64,000 nt of DNA from JBNKHG01 sp050290225 (GTDB lineage: Bacteria > Pseudomonadota > Gammaproteobacteria > Pseudomonadales > Cellvibrionaceae): positions 62,001 through 126,000 of the forward strand of contig JBNKHG010000013.1 in assembly GCA_050290225.1 (NCBI GenBank), read 5' to 3'. Position 1 is the first letter of the stretch. Each line of letters begins with the position of its first letter. Shown here piece after piece: positions 44,185 through 52,682 of the stretch. The translations under genes were made by a program, and so were the position numbers. Under the pieces are notes generated by a model. That model made no database searches and was not told the origin of the DNA. It saw only the letters and a list, made by a program, of their open reading frames with translations.

Positions 44185-44375
44185 GTACTCCTTCAAGGTG
44201 ATATTGCCCTATTCAGCGCGCCCTGATGTCCCGCCGTCGTGTTGTCGTGTAGGACTAGTAGTGTTTCAATCTGATAATGACGCATTAACTCCGCGAATCC
44301 ACTGCGATGTCAGTCACTCAGGCCGGATCGAAGCCTACCTATCCTACAGGCGTCAATATCACCTTGAAGGAGTAC
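44185..44375. repeat. 22-base perfect inverted repeat enclosing 147 bases
   Basis: Bases 44185-44206 (beginning GTACTCCTTCAAGG) are the exact reverse complement of 44354-44375. The enclosed 147 bases hold no gene. Both arms lie in the gap between the exported protein and roxA. No flanking target duplication was found. Possible explanations are a small nonautonomous element, an inverted duplication, or a long-range RNA stem. Confidence 0.85.
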
Positions 44376-44377
44376 TG

Positions 44378-44407
44378 GGGTACAGCAGTAGTATAACTGC
44401 TGTACCT
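44378..44407. repeat. Hairpin GGTACAGCAGT / ACTGCTGTACC
   Basis: An 11-base perfect stem with a six-base loop AGTATA, starting three bases after the 22-base repeat. There is no T-run, so simple termination of roxA is doubtful. Confidence 0.6.
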
Positions 44408-44504
44408 AAAGTGAAAAGACGACCATAGTGTGGCATTGCTGGTGCTTTGGTTGTAAGTCAGCTGGAGGGTGAATTGGGTTGTCCAGCCGTTGTGGCGGAG
44501 GAAT

Positions 44505-45668
44505 TCAGTCGTCGAGATAGAGGCTTCCGCCATCGAGTAGCTGGGTGATCAGCGCAGTTGTCGCAGGCGTTTTTCGCAGTGCCGACAGCTGTGGAGCGCT
44601 GATTTGCCGCTCAAGGCAGAGCAGTTGAGCCAGCGGCAGCGAACATGAGTAATGCTCCCCGTCCACGAACAGAAGGGTTTTATCTGCGCGGGCCTGGTAG
44701 GCGAAGCGTGCTGCAGGGTGTCGGTAAAGGCGTGCCCCCTGATCGAGTTCCTCCAGCCAGTGTTCGTTAGAATGCCCACGCTCGGCGGCGTGATCCAGCT
44801 CTGGGTATTTACGGCTGGTCATGTAGCGTCCAAACCACTCCCCGACGGCTGTCCGATCCTGAATGTGGCGGGACAGAATTGCCTGTAACTGGTCAATGGC
44901 GTTGTCCGGGATCTCGCCCGGGTTGGCAGACAGCGATAGTCCGGCGTCGCTGAAGCGCTGATCCTCGCTTAATCGGGTGGCTATTTCCTGGCTAAAATCC
45001 GCCAGGATCTCGCTGTGGCTAGGCGCGCGAAAACCGATGGAGTAGGTCATGCAATCGCCGATACCGGTGCCGTGGTGGGCCAGCTGCGGAGGAATATAAA
45101 GCATGTCACCTGGCTCCAGTTCCCAGTCCTGGGTGGGTTCAAAGTCTTTAAGAATGCTGAGTGGCGTACCTTCCAGGCGAGGACTGTTTGCAGAACACTG
45201 ATGGCCCAATTGCCAGCGGCGTTTGCCATAACCCTGTAACAGGAAAACATCATAGTAGTCGAAATGAGGGCCGACACTTCCACCGTCGGCAGCGTAGCTA
45301 ACCATAATATCATCCAGTCGCCAGTTCGGAATAAATCGGAAAGAGTCCAGCAGCAGCTCGACTTCTGGCACCCATTGATCAACAGCCTGAACCAGTAGTG
45401 TCCAGTGGCTGTCCGGAAGTTTCGCAAAAATGGATTCTTCAAACGGACCGGTCAGCAATTCCCAGGGGCCGGTCTTACCCTGCTCGAGCACAATGCGCGA
45501 TTCAACATCTTCTTCCAGGGCCAGTCCGGCCAGTTCATCGGGAGTTAGCGGTGATTCAAAGCCGGGGAACGCCTGTCGAACGAGCAGCGGTTTTCTCTGC
45601 CAGTAATCCCGGAGAAAAGCTTCGACGGGAATATCGCCTAGATGGGTAAGCGGTATGGTATGCGACAT
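44505..45668 (-). CDS. roxA: Ribosomal protein uL16 arginine hydroxylase (RoxA/YcfD)
   Basis: A 387-residue JmjC-type 2-oxoglutarate/Fe(II) oxygenase. YcfD/RoxA hydroxylates Arg81 of ribosomal protein uL16. The iron ligands are seen as the HxD of VGPHFDYYDVF and the distal His in PPQLAHHGTG; DMLYIPPQLAHH is diagnostic. The C-terminal winged-helix part (LLCLERQISAPQLSAL) is present. It follows purB on the same strand after a terminator, so it has its own promoter. Length is close to E. coli YcfD (373). Confidence 0.92.
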   Translation of the reverse strand: MSHTIPLTHLGDIPVEAFLRDYWQRKPLLVRQAFPGFESPLTPDELAGLALEEDVESRIVLEQGKTGPWELLTGPFEESIFAKLPDSHWTLLVQAVDQWVPEVELLLDSFRFIPNWRLDDIMVSYAADGGSVGPHFDYYDVFLLQGYGKRRWQLGHQCSANSPRLEGTPLSILKDFEPTQDWELEPGDMLYIPPQLAHHGTGIGDCMTYSIGFRAPSHSEILADFSQEIATRLSEDQRFSDAGLSLSANPGEIPDNAIDQLQAILSRHIQDRTAVGEWFGRYMTSRKYPELDHAAERGHSNEHWLEELDQGARLYRHPAARFAYQARADKTLLFVDGEHYSCSLPLAQLLCLERQISAPQLSALRKTPATTALITQLLDGGSLYLDD

Positions 45669-45696
45669 GGTTTGACCTGCAATCTGAGACAGTCGA

Positions 45697-45727
45697 ATAA
45701 AAAAAGGGAGCCCTGAGACTCCCTTTC
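45697..45727 (-). terminator. Terminator downstream of purB
   Basis: On the plus strand AAAGGGAG (45703-45710) pairs with CTCCCTTT (45719-45726); read on the minus strand the hairpin is followed by T7. It lies 20 bases after the purB stop. Confidence 0.85.
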
Positions 45728-45746
45728 GGTATCATCACCAGGGCAA

Positions 45747-47111
45747 TTAGATCTTGTTGGCCTGTTCGACCGCATTGCCAATATAGTTGGCGGGCGTCAA
45801 ATTGCGCATCGCCTGTTTGGCCTCTTCAGGTACATCGAGGGTCTCAACGAAGTTGAGAATCACCGCTTTTGTGATCGCCTGGCCACGGGTCAATGCCTTC
45901 AGCTTTTCGTAAGGTTCTTCCACATCGTAGCGACGCATTATGGTTTGGATGGGTTCCGCCAGCACTTCCCAGCTGTTGTCCAGGTCTTCCGCCAGGCGAT
46001 GGCGGTTGATTTCGAGTTTGCTCATGCCTTTCAGCGTTGAGGCATAGGCAATTGCGCTGTAGCCAAAGCCAACCCCCATATTGCGCAATACCGTGGAGTC
46101 GGTCAGGTCCCGCTGCCAACGGGATAGCGGTAACTTGGCTGCCAGGTGGTTAAAGACAGCGTTCCCAATACCAAGGTTGCCTTCCGAGTTTTCGAAGTCA
46201 ATGGGATTGACCTTGTGGGGCATCGTTGAGGAACCCACTTCGCCTGCAATGGTTTTTTGCTTGAAGTAGCCCAGCGAGATATAGCCCCAGATATCGCGAT
46301 CGAAGTCGATCAGGATAGTGTTAAAACGGGCGATTGCGTCAAACAGTTCAGCGATATAGTCGTGTGGTTCGATCTGGGTGGTGTAGGGATTCCAGGTCAG
46401 TCCCAGACTTTCAACAAAGGCCTGGGCGTTGGACTGCCAATCAACCTGGGGGTAGGCGGATAGGTGAGCGTTGTAGTTGCCCACGGCACCGTTGATTTTT
46501 CCCAGCAGCTCCACCTGCTGAACTTGTGCCAATTGACGGCGCAGGCGCGCAGCGACGTTGGCGATTTCCTTGCCCACTGTGGTGGGGGAGGCGGTCTGGC
46601 CATGGGTGCGCGAAAGCATGGAATCACTGGCAAATGCCTTGGCCATATCGACCATGCCGTCGATGATCTGCTGCATCTGGCCCGCCAGGGTTTCACGGCC
46701 GGCTTTCAACATCAGGGCATGGGAGAGGTTGTTGATATCCTCCGACGTACAGGCGAAGTGGACGAACTCCTTCACTGCATTCAGTTCGGCATTGTCGGCG
46801 AACTGTTCCTTGATGAAATATTCCACTGCCTTTACGTCGTGGTTGGTAGTGCTCTCGATCTGCTTGATGCGCTGGGCGTGCTCCTCCGAGAAGTTGTCGA
46901 CAATACCGTTCAACAGAGCGTTGGTGGCTTCGCTGAAGGGGGCGACTTCACCGATGCCGGGGTGCTCGGCCAGGCGCTGCAGCCAGCGTACTTCCACCTC
47001 CACCCGGCAGCGGATAAGGCCATATTCACTGAAAATACCGCGGTAGTCGGCAGTTTTGCTGCCGTAGCGGCCGTCAATAGGAGAAACAGCGGTCAGAGCG
47101 GAGAGATCCAT
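45747..47111 (-). CDS. purB: Adenylosuccinate lyase
   Basis: A 454-residue fumarase-superfamily lyase acting twice in purine synthesis. The signature GEVGSSTMPHKVNPIDFEN is present, with the catalytic His in SRTHGQTASP. The start ATG at 47111 gives MDLSALTAVSPIDGRYG, matching E. coli PurB; the frame reaches 47150 only by chance. It precedes roxA and follows hflD on the same strand, the E. coli order. Confidence 0.97.
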   Translation of the reverse strand: MDLSALTAVSPIDGRYGSKTADYRGIFSEYGLIRCRVEVEVRWLQRLAEHPGIGEVAPFSEATNALLNGIVDNFSEEHAQRIKQIESTTNHDVKAVEYFIKEQFADNAELNAVKEFVHFACTSEDINNLSHALMLKAGRETLAGQMQQIIDGMVDMAKAFASDSMLSRTHGQTASPTTVGKEIANVAARLRRQLAQVQQVELLGKINGAVGNYNAHLSAYPQVDWQSNAQAFVESLGLTWNPYTTQIEPHDYIAELFDAIARFNTILIDFDRDIWGYISLGYFKQKTIAGEVGSSTMPHKVNPIDFENSEGNLGIGNAVFNHLAAKLPLSRWQRDLTDSTVLRNMGVGFGYSAIAYASTLKGMSKLEINRHRLAEDLDNSWEVLAEPIQTIMRRYDVEEPYEKLKALTRGQAITKAVILNFVETLDVPEEAKQAMRNLTPANYIGNAVEQANKI

Positions 47112-47247
47112 AAGGCGTCCGTAGTTCTTTTTCAATGCGTAGAGAGTCAATAACAGCGAGTTCCCGGGGTTTATCCGGCCCTCGCGAGAGGGGGCGAATC
47201 ATACCCTAAAACTTGCCATTTTTCAGGTGTCGGTGCGTGTTCCCGGT

Positions 47248-47880
47248 TCAGTGGTGGGAAATACGCCTTAACAGCTTGTCCGCCTCTGATGAGAGCCGCT
47301 TTCTCGACATCAGTAGCTGGAAGCGATTGCCCCCAAGTTGCCTCCAGAGCGTTGCGGAGCGGATCCCGGCGAACAGCAGGGTGCGAATCTGGTTGGCAAT
47401 GCGCTGTTGTTGCAGATAGTTGTAGTCGCCCACTACCTGGATGCGAAAGCGAAAGGAGCTGATGGTGTCGGTGTAAATGGTGGCCAGGTTGGCTACCACA
47501 TTATCGTGAGTACTGGAGAAATGTCTGGCTTGATCGGCCGCGAGCTTGATGCGGCTGCCAATGATGTCGAGCATTTCCCCCCGGGATTTCAGCTTTTTTT
47601 GCAAATGCAGGATACCCAGCACATAGCGCAGGCAGTCGGGATAATCCCGGTTTCGGTGATGGTGCAGCAGGTCACTGAGGACTTTGAATCCCAGTTCCAG
47701 ATTGTTGATACCGCCGTAGACAGATTCCGTGGTCGATGGATTCTGCTCCAGCAGGCTGTCGATACAGCAGCGCAAGGGCTCTTGTGGGATATAGCCGGTT
47801 TTGGCTAATTGCTCGACCAGAGCGGCTGCCTGGAATACGCCCGAGAGGGCAATGGTCTGATCTTCCCAGTGCTTATTCAA
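47248..47880 (-). CDS. hflD: High-frequency lysogenization protein HflD
   Basis: A 210-residue HflD, peripherally associated with the inner membrane; in E. coli it interferes with the lambda CII activator. Its native role is unclear. The N-terminal ALSGVFQAAALVEQLAKTG and the helical core YVLGILHLQKKL are typical, and length matches (E. coli 213). It lies between mnmA and purB, as in E. coli. Confidence 0.92.
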   Translation of the reverse strand: MNKHWEDQTIALSGVFQAAALVEQLAKTGYIPQEPLRCCIDSLLEQNPSTTESVYGGINNLELGFKVLSDLLHHHRNRDYPDCLRYVLGILHLQKKLKSRGEMLDIIGSRIKLAADQARHFSSTHDNVVANLATIYTDTISSFRFRIQVVGDYNYLQQQRIANQIRTLLFAGIRSATLWRQLGGNRFQLLMSRKRLSSEADKLLRRISHH

Positions 47881-47917
47881 TATGTGACTTCCCAGTGTGA
47901 CTTCGATACTTCAGGTA

Positions 47918-49042
47918 TTAACTGGCCGCTGTCGGGCCATTGTAGGCGCATTCGATAATGGCACCACCCAGACACAGGTCGCCATCGTAGAGGACCACCG
48001 ATTGGCCGGGCGTGACGGCCCGCTGGGGGGCATCGAAGACCACCCGGATGCGTTCATCCCCCAGTAGCGTCACTTCACAGCCCTGGTCGGCCTGGCGGTA
48101 CCGGGTTTTCGCCCAGCAGTTCAAGGTGGCGTTGGTACCCGCTGTAGGAGCGCCATTAATCCAGTGCATCTGCTGGCCTTCGAGGGTGTCGCTATAGAGC
48201 AGAGGGTGGTCTGTACCCTGGGCGACGAGCAGGATGTTGCGTTCCAGGTCCTTGCCGACCACATACCAGGGGGCTTCACTGGCGCCCTTGACGCCGCCAA
48301 TACCCAAGCCTTGACGCTGGCCTATGGTGTGGTACATGAGGCCGCTGTGCTGGCCGATGACTGTGCCTTCCGGGGTTTCGATATCGCCGGGTTGAGCCGG
48401 CAGGTACTGCTGTAGAAAATCCTTGAATCGGCGCTCTCCGATAAAGCAGATGCCGGTGCTGTCCTTCTTGTTGTGGGTGACCAGGTCGTGCTCCTCGGCA
48501 ATACGTCTCACCTCCGGTTTTTCCAGCTCACCCACCGGGAACAGGCTACGGGAAAATTCAGCCTCGCTGACCGCGTATACGAAGTAACTCTGGTCTTTGT
48601 TCCCATCCAGGCCTTTTTGGAGGTAGGTATGGCCGTTGCGGTCGCACCGGCGGACATAGTGTCCAGTTGCGATCTGGTCGGCGCCCAGCATCTGGGCATA
48701 TTCCATAAAGACCTTGAATTTGATCTCCCGGTTGCAGAGGATATCCGGATTCGGGGTACGGCCGGCGCGGTATTCCTCTAGAAAGTGCTCGAACACATTA
48801 TCCCAGTATTCTGCTGCAAAATTCACCGTGTGGAGCTTGATGCCCAGCTTGTCACAGACCGCCTGGGCGTCTGCCAGATCCTCCTTGGCGGTGCAGTACT
48901 CGGTGCCATCGTCCTCGTCCCAGTTCTTCATGAACAACCCCTCCACATGGTAGCCCTGCTGAAGCAGCAGAAGGGCCGATACGGAGGAGTCAACGCCGCC
49001 GGACATGCCGACGATTACACGGGATTTAGGGGTTGCTGTCAT
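47918..49042 (-). CDS. mnmA: tRNA 2-thiouridylase MnmA
   Basis: A 374-residue enzyme thiolating U34 of tRNA for Lys, Glu and Gln, with sulfur from the TusE relay. The PP-loop is VGMSGGVDSSVS (residues 11-22), and the catalytic cysteines are in NPDILCNREIKF and GICFIGERRF. The ATG at 49042 matches homologues; the frame continues to 49126. It sits 98 bases downstream of nudJ and 37 bases before hflD on the same strand. Confidence 0.95.
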   Translation of the reverse strand: MTATPKSRVIVGMSGGVDSSVSALLLLQQGYHVEGLFMKNWDEDDGTEYCTAKEDLADAQAVCDKLGIKLHTVNFAAEYWDNVFEHFLEEYRAGRTPNPDILCNREIKFKVFMEYAQMLGADQIATGHYVRRCDRNGHTYLQKGLDGNKDQSYFVYAVSEAEFSRSLFPVGELEKPEVRRIAEEHDLVTHNKKDSTGICFIGERRFKDFLQQYLPAQPGDIETPEGTVIGQHSGLMYHTIGQRQGLGIGGVKGASEAPWYVVGKDLERNILLVAQGTDHPLLYSDTLEGQQMHWINGAPTAGTNATLNCWAKTRYRQADQGCEVTLLGDERIRVVFDAPQRAVTPGQSVVLYDGDLCLGGAIIECAYNGPTAAS

Positions 49043-49140
49043 AACACCGGGCCAGCTGTAAGAAATATCGCTCAGGTTTGCCGAACAACGCCGTTTCGGG
49101 CTGTCCAGCAGTGTCTTCCGAGGCACAAAAGGCGGCCATT

Positions 49141-49605
49141 TTACCCCCGAGTCCGGATCAGCTCCAGTGGGTAGCAGGTGCCTTGGCGGTGATCTTCTAT
49201 TACATCCAGTACAACGGAGCTTCGTAATTGCTGTCGGCGCCCCAGAATCTCGTCATAAGTCAGCCAGATTGCGGCTTCGATACCTTCGTCCAGTCGGGCG
49301 TTGGCAATTTCCTCCACCGCTTTGGCCAAAAAAGTTGTTCGATAATAGGTGACACCATTGATGGGAGAGGTGAACAGCGTGAAATTGAGGATTCCCTGTA
49401 AATCGACAAGCCAACCGGTTTCCTCCCGGGTTTCGCGAACGGCTGCCTCCAGCAGGCTTTCCCCCGATTCCAGGTGGCCGGCCGGTTGGTTGTAGACCAT
49501 CTCGCCCTCGGACCTCTCATAGACCAATAGGTATTGGCCATCGTTTTGACGGGCAGATTGACGGTAAACCACAGTGGCGACGGTGACATGGGGAGCCCAA
49601 GACAT
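49141..49605 (-). CDS. nudJ: Nudix phosphatase NudJ
   Basis: A 154-residue Nudix hydrolase; E. coli NudJ acts on HMP-pyrophosphate and nucleoside di- and triphosphates. The Nudix box GHLESGESLLEAAVRETREE is complete. The ATG at 49605 gives MSWAPHVTVATVV, matching the E. coli start PHVTVACVV. The product lies next to rluE and mnmA, both RNA-modification genes, in the E. coli order. Confidence 0.9.
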   Translation of the reverse strand: MSWAPHVTVATVVYRQSARQNDGQYLLVYERSEGEMVYNQPAGHLESGESLLEAAVRETREETGWLVDLQGILNFTLFTSPINGVTYYRTTFLAKAVEEIANARLDEGIEAAIWLTYDEILGRRQQLRSSVVLDVIEDHRQGTCYPLELIRTRG

Positions 49606-49632
49606 AGTTCTTCCAGTTGTTATCCACAAATT

Positions 49633-50316
49633 TCAAGGCGATTTTCGTTTCGGGTTCGGCCTTTGGTTTGAATTCTGCCCGGAAAATGCTCGACTTTTCC
49701 CGGTTTTGGTTCTCTGTTTGGGGCCTGCACCTGGCGTTTGGAATTTTCCGGATCCTCCAGAAGCCTCGCGAGGGGTATGTATCTCCTGTACCTGATATTC
49801 TCCGGGCGCCAGGTTGTTCAGCGACCAGTTGCCGATCCTAACCCTGATTAGACGCAGTGTTGGGTGTCCTACGGAGGCTGTCATTCGCCTTACCTGACGG
49901 TTTTTTCCTTCGGTAATCTGCAACTCCAGCCACTGGGTGGGGATAGCTTCGCGGCGGCGTACAGGCGGATTTCTGGCCCATAGCGCCGGCTCTTCTATCA
50001 GTTTGGTCTTGGCCGGCCGGGTGAGACCATCCTTGAGGTGAACGCCTTTTCGCAACGCCTCGAGGGCGGTCTTATCCGGTATGCCCTCCACTTGTACCCA
50101 GTAAGTTTTGGGCAATTTGTGGTTTGGATGAGAGATGCGGTGTTGCACTCGGCCATCGTCAGTGAGCAGGAGTAAGCCCTCGGAATCCTGGTCAAGTCTG
50201 CCAGCGGGATAGATGCCTGGCACGTCGAGATAACTCGCGAGGGTAGGGCGTCCCTCCTTGTCACTGAACTGGGACAGTACGCCGTAGGGCTTGTTAAACA
50301 GGTACAGTTTGGACAT
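49633..50316 (-). CDS. rluE: 23S rRNA pseudouridine 2457 synthase RluE
   Basis: A 227-residue RsuA-family pseudouridine synthase. It starts SKLYLFNKPYGVLSQF, has the catalytic Asp in AGRLDQDSEGLLLLT, and the distal QWLELQITEGKNRQVRRM motif. RluE lacks the S4 domain of RsuA and RluB, as here. The ATG at 50316 is chosen from homology; the frame extends to 50379. The last 45 residues are a basic, Gly/Pro/Ser/Lys-rich tail that is probably disordered. It is divergent from icd. Confidence 0.92.
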   Translation of the reverse strand: MSKLYLFNKPYGVLSQFSDKEGRPTLASYLDVPGIYPAGRLDQDSEGLLLLTDDGRVQHRISHPNHKLPKTYWVQVEGIPDKTALEALRKGVHLKDGLTRPAKTKLIEEPALWARNPPVRRREAIPTQWLELQITEGKNRQVRRMTASVGHPTLRLIRVRIGNWSLNNLAPGEYQVQEIHTPREASGGSGKFQTPGAGPKQRTKTGKSRAFSGQNSNQRPNPKRKSP

Positions 50317-50449
50317 AAAGGGGAACTGTATTCCTCGAACAATGTATGTACAGATGGCAGATTGTGTGGTGAAAAGCATTTGCCAAAATTGCTGATATCA
50401 TCCATACCTACTAGCACCGATTCAGACCACAACGGCAGCGGAGTCGATT

Positions 50450-51712
50450 ATGGGTTTCCAGCATATCCAAATCCCGGCGGGTGACAAAATCACCGTAAAC
50501 CCCGATTTTTCTCTCAAGGTGCCGGACAATCCGATTATCCCCTACATTGAGGGTGATGGTATAGGAATCGACATAACGCCGGTCATGAAAAAGGTGACTG
50601 ATGCCGCTGTTGCCAAGGCCTACGGCGGCAGTAAAGCGATCGCTTGGATGGAAGTTTTTTGTGGCGAAAAAGCCGCCGAGAAGTATGACGGAGACTGGTT
50701 TCCGGCCGAAACACTGGAAGCCATCAAAGAATATGCTGTCGCTATCAAAGGTCCCCTGACCACGCCGGTCGGCGGTGGCTTCCGTTCACTCAATGTTGCG
50801 TTGCGCCAGGAAATGGATCTCTATGTCTGTCTGCGCCCGGTGCGCTGGTTTACGGGAGTACCCTCGCCACTGCGGGAGCCGGAAAAGGTGGATATGGTCA
50901 TCTTTCGTGAAAACTCAGAAGACATATATGCCGGGATTGAGTGGCAAGCTGACTCTGCCGAAGCGCAAAAAGTGGTCAAATTTCTGCAAGTGGAAATGGG
51001 CGTTAGCAAGATTCGGTTTCCAGAGCACGTCGGTATTGGTATAAAGCCTGTCTCTCGGGAAGGCACTCAACGCCTGGTGCGTCGTGCCATTCAATACGCC
51101 ATTGACCAGGACTTGCCCTCGGTAACTCTGGTGCATAAGGGTAATATCATGAAGTATACCGAGGGAGCTTTTCGCGATTGGGGCTATGGGCTGGCTTGCG
51201 ATGAATTTGGCGCTACCCCCCTGAACGGCGGCCCCTGGTGTGCATTTGCCAATCCCAATACCGGCAAACAGATTGTGATCAAGGACATGATCGCAGATGC
51301 GATGTTGCAGCAAATTCTGTTACGGCCGAATGAGTATAGCGTTATTGCCACCCTCAACCTCAATGGCGACTACATATCGGACGCCCTGGCAGCAGAAGTG
51401 GGTGGCATCGGTATCGCTCCCGGAGCCAACCTGTCTGACAGTGTCGCGTTGTTTGAAGCCACACACGGCACGGCTCCCAAATACGCCGGACAGGACAAGG
51501 TTAATCCCGGTTCACTGATTCTGTCAGCGGAAATGATGTTGCGCCACCTTGGCTGGAACCCGGCGGCAGATTTGATTATTCGAGGGATGGAAGGGGCGAT
51601 AGGTGCAAAAACGGTGACTTACGATTTTGAACGCCTGATGACTGATGCCGTTCTCAAATCCTGCTCGGCTTTCGGTGATGAGATCGTCCGCCATATCCAG
51701 GCGGCTGACTGA
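50450..51712 (+). CDS. icd: NADP-dependent isocitrate dehydrogenase
   Basis: A 420-residue isocitrate dehydrogenase of the TCA cycle. Ser113 in GGGFRSLNVALRQ is at the same number as the E. coli phosphorylation site used by AceK to direct flux to the glyoxylate shunt; HGTAPKYAGQDKVNPGS holds the Lys-Tyr pair of NADP-specific enzymes. aceK is not in the window. Its end faces cspD with 33 bases between. A competing pathway, aceA-glcB, is at 27-33 kb. Confidence 0.97.
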   Translation: MGFQHIQIPAGDKITVNPDFSLKVPDNPIIPYIEGDGIGIDITPVMKKVTDAAVAKAYGGSKAIAWMEVFCGEKAAEKYDGDWFPAETLEAIKEYAVAIKGPLTTPVGGGFRSLNVALRQEMDLYVCLRPVRWFTGVPSPLREPEKVDMVIFRENSEDIYAGIEWQADSAEAQKVVKFLQVEMGVSKIRFPEHVGIGIKPVSREGTQRLVRRAIQYAIDQDLPSVTLVHKGNIMKYTEGAFRDWGYGLACDEFGATPLNGGPWCAFANPNTGKQIVIKDMIADAMLQQILLRPNEYSVIATLNLNGDYISDALAAEVGGIGIAPGANLSDSVALFEATHGTAPKYAGQDKVNPGSLILSAEMMLRHLGWNPAADLIIRGMEGAIGAKTVTYDFERLMTDAVLKSCSAFGDEIVRHIQAAD

Positions 51713-51745
51713 TAATCCCGTCTCAGGGTAGGGCGGCAGCGGTTC

Positions 51746-52012
51746 CTAGTCCAGGGCTTGCGCGGTATTCGTGTCTGGCTGTGGGTTGTCCTGCCCGGAT
51801 GCTGTTTCAGAGGGTGATTGGATATTGGTCGCGTGAAGGCCCTTATTGCCTTCAATTATATCGAAACTGACCCTCTGGCCTGCTTTCAGGGTCTTGTAAC
51901 CCTCCATCAAAATAGAGGAGTAGTGAACGAACAGGTCATCCCCACCTTCCTCGGGGAGGATAAAACCATAACCCTTGGCGTTATTGAACCACTTGACGGT
52001 ACCGTTAGGCAT
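51746..52012 (-). CDS. cspD: Cold-shock-like protein CspD
   Basis: An 88-residue protein: a cold-shock domain with GTVKWFNNAKGYGFI (RNP1) and DLFVHYSSI (RNP2), then a 20-residue polar tail. CspD binds single-stranded DNA and slows replication in stationary phase in E. coli. Position beside clpS-clpA and convergence with icd favour CspD over other Csp. AAGGA before the ATG is a good ribosome binding site. Tandem 19-base repeats lie upstream. Confidence 0.92.
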   Translation of the reverse strand: MPNGTVKWFNNAKGYGFILPEEGGDDLFVHYSSILMEGYKTLKAGQRVSFDIIEGNKGLHATNIQSPSETASGQDNPQPDTNTAQALD

Positions 52013-52040
52013 GAAAGAAATCCTTCTTTTGAACCTTAAT

Positions 52041-52078
52041 CGGTAAGAGCAGCTAGAAACGGAAAGAGCAGCTAGCGC
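52041..52078. repeat. Two tandem 19-base repeats upstream of cspD
   Basis: Two adjacent units at 52041-52059 and 52060-52078 share AAGAGCAGCTAG and the leading CGG, matching at 15 or more of 19 positions. They lie 28 bases upstream of the cspD start in the cspD-clpS gap. A regulatory role is possible. Confidence 0.7.
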
Positions 52079-52265
52079 TCTCGCCTGTTATTATTGTATC
52101 CCTGTCGTTCAGTGTCTTCCTATAAGCAGGGCTTTTCAGCGAAAACACGGATCTTTCTAACTAACAAATGCGTGACTGTCAAGTATTTGCCGGTATTTTG
52201 CGGATATTGATTCGGGTAAAATAAATTAACTTGATATAACGCTTAGGAATTTGTACAAAACATCT

Positions 52266-52646
52266 ATGGGAAATCTGAATTATCCTGAACTAAGATTAAG
52301 TAAAGATGGTGAACCAGATGTCCCATCTTTTAACGGGGATGTTGCTGTACAGGAGGCAAAGCCACGACTTAAGAAGCCTCCCATGTACAAAGTTGTCATG
52401 CTGAATGATGACTATACCCCAATGGACTTTGTCGTTGAGACTCTGGAGATGTTTTTCAATATGAACCGGGAGACAGCTACCCGGGTCATGTTGAAGGTGC
52501 ATACTAATGGCAAGGCTGTGTGCGGGGTCTACACTCGTGATATAGCCGAAACCAAAGCCGCACAGGTAAATCAATGGTCTAAGGAAAATCAACACCCGTT
52601 GCTCTGTGAGATTGAAGCTGCTGACAATGATGATGATGACAGTTAG
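52266..52646 (+). CDS. clpS: ClpA adaptor ClpS
   Basis: A 126-residue ClpS, which binds N-degron substrates (Leu, Phe, Trp, Tyr at the N-terminus) and hands them to ClpAP. The core PPMYKVVMLNDDYTPMDFVV and VCGVYTRDIAETKAAQV is canonical; the first 36 residues are the flexible extension. The frame has a TTG at 52251, but that is too close to AGGAAT to be used well; ATG 52266 is preferred. The acidic C-terminus DNDDDDS is longer than usual. clpA follows after 36 bases. Confidence 0.93.
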   Translation: MGNLNYPELRLSKDGEPDVPSFNGDVAVQEAKPRLKKPPMYKVVMLNDDYTPMDFVVETLEMFFNMNRETATRVMLKVHTNGKAVCGVYTRDIAETKAAQVNQWSKENQHPLLCEIEAADNDDDDS

Positions 52647-52682
52647 TACTTTCAGGGGCTTTTGCTTTAAGGGTTACAAGCG

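Noticed and set aside
44162..44533. Two opposite short frames that both encode YSFKVIL
   Set aside because: The shared peptide arises because both frames cross the 22-base inverted repeat; neither frame resembles a known protein.
46464..47153. 229-codon plus frame across purB
   Set aside because: Shadow of adenylosuccinate lyase; no start signal and no recognised domain.
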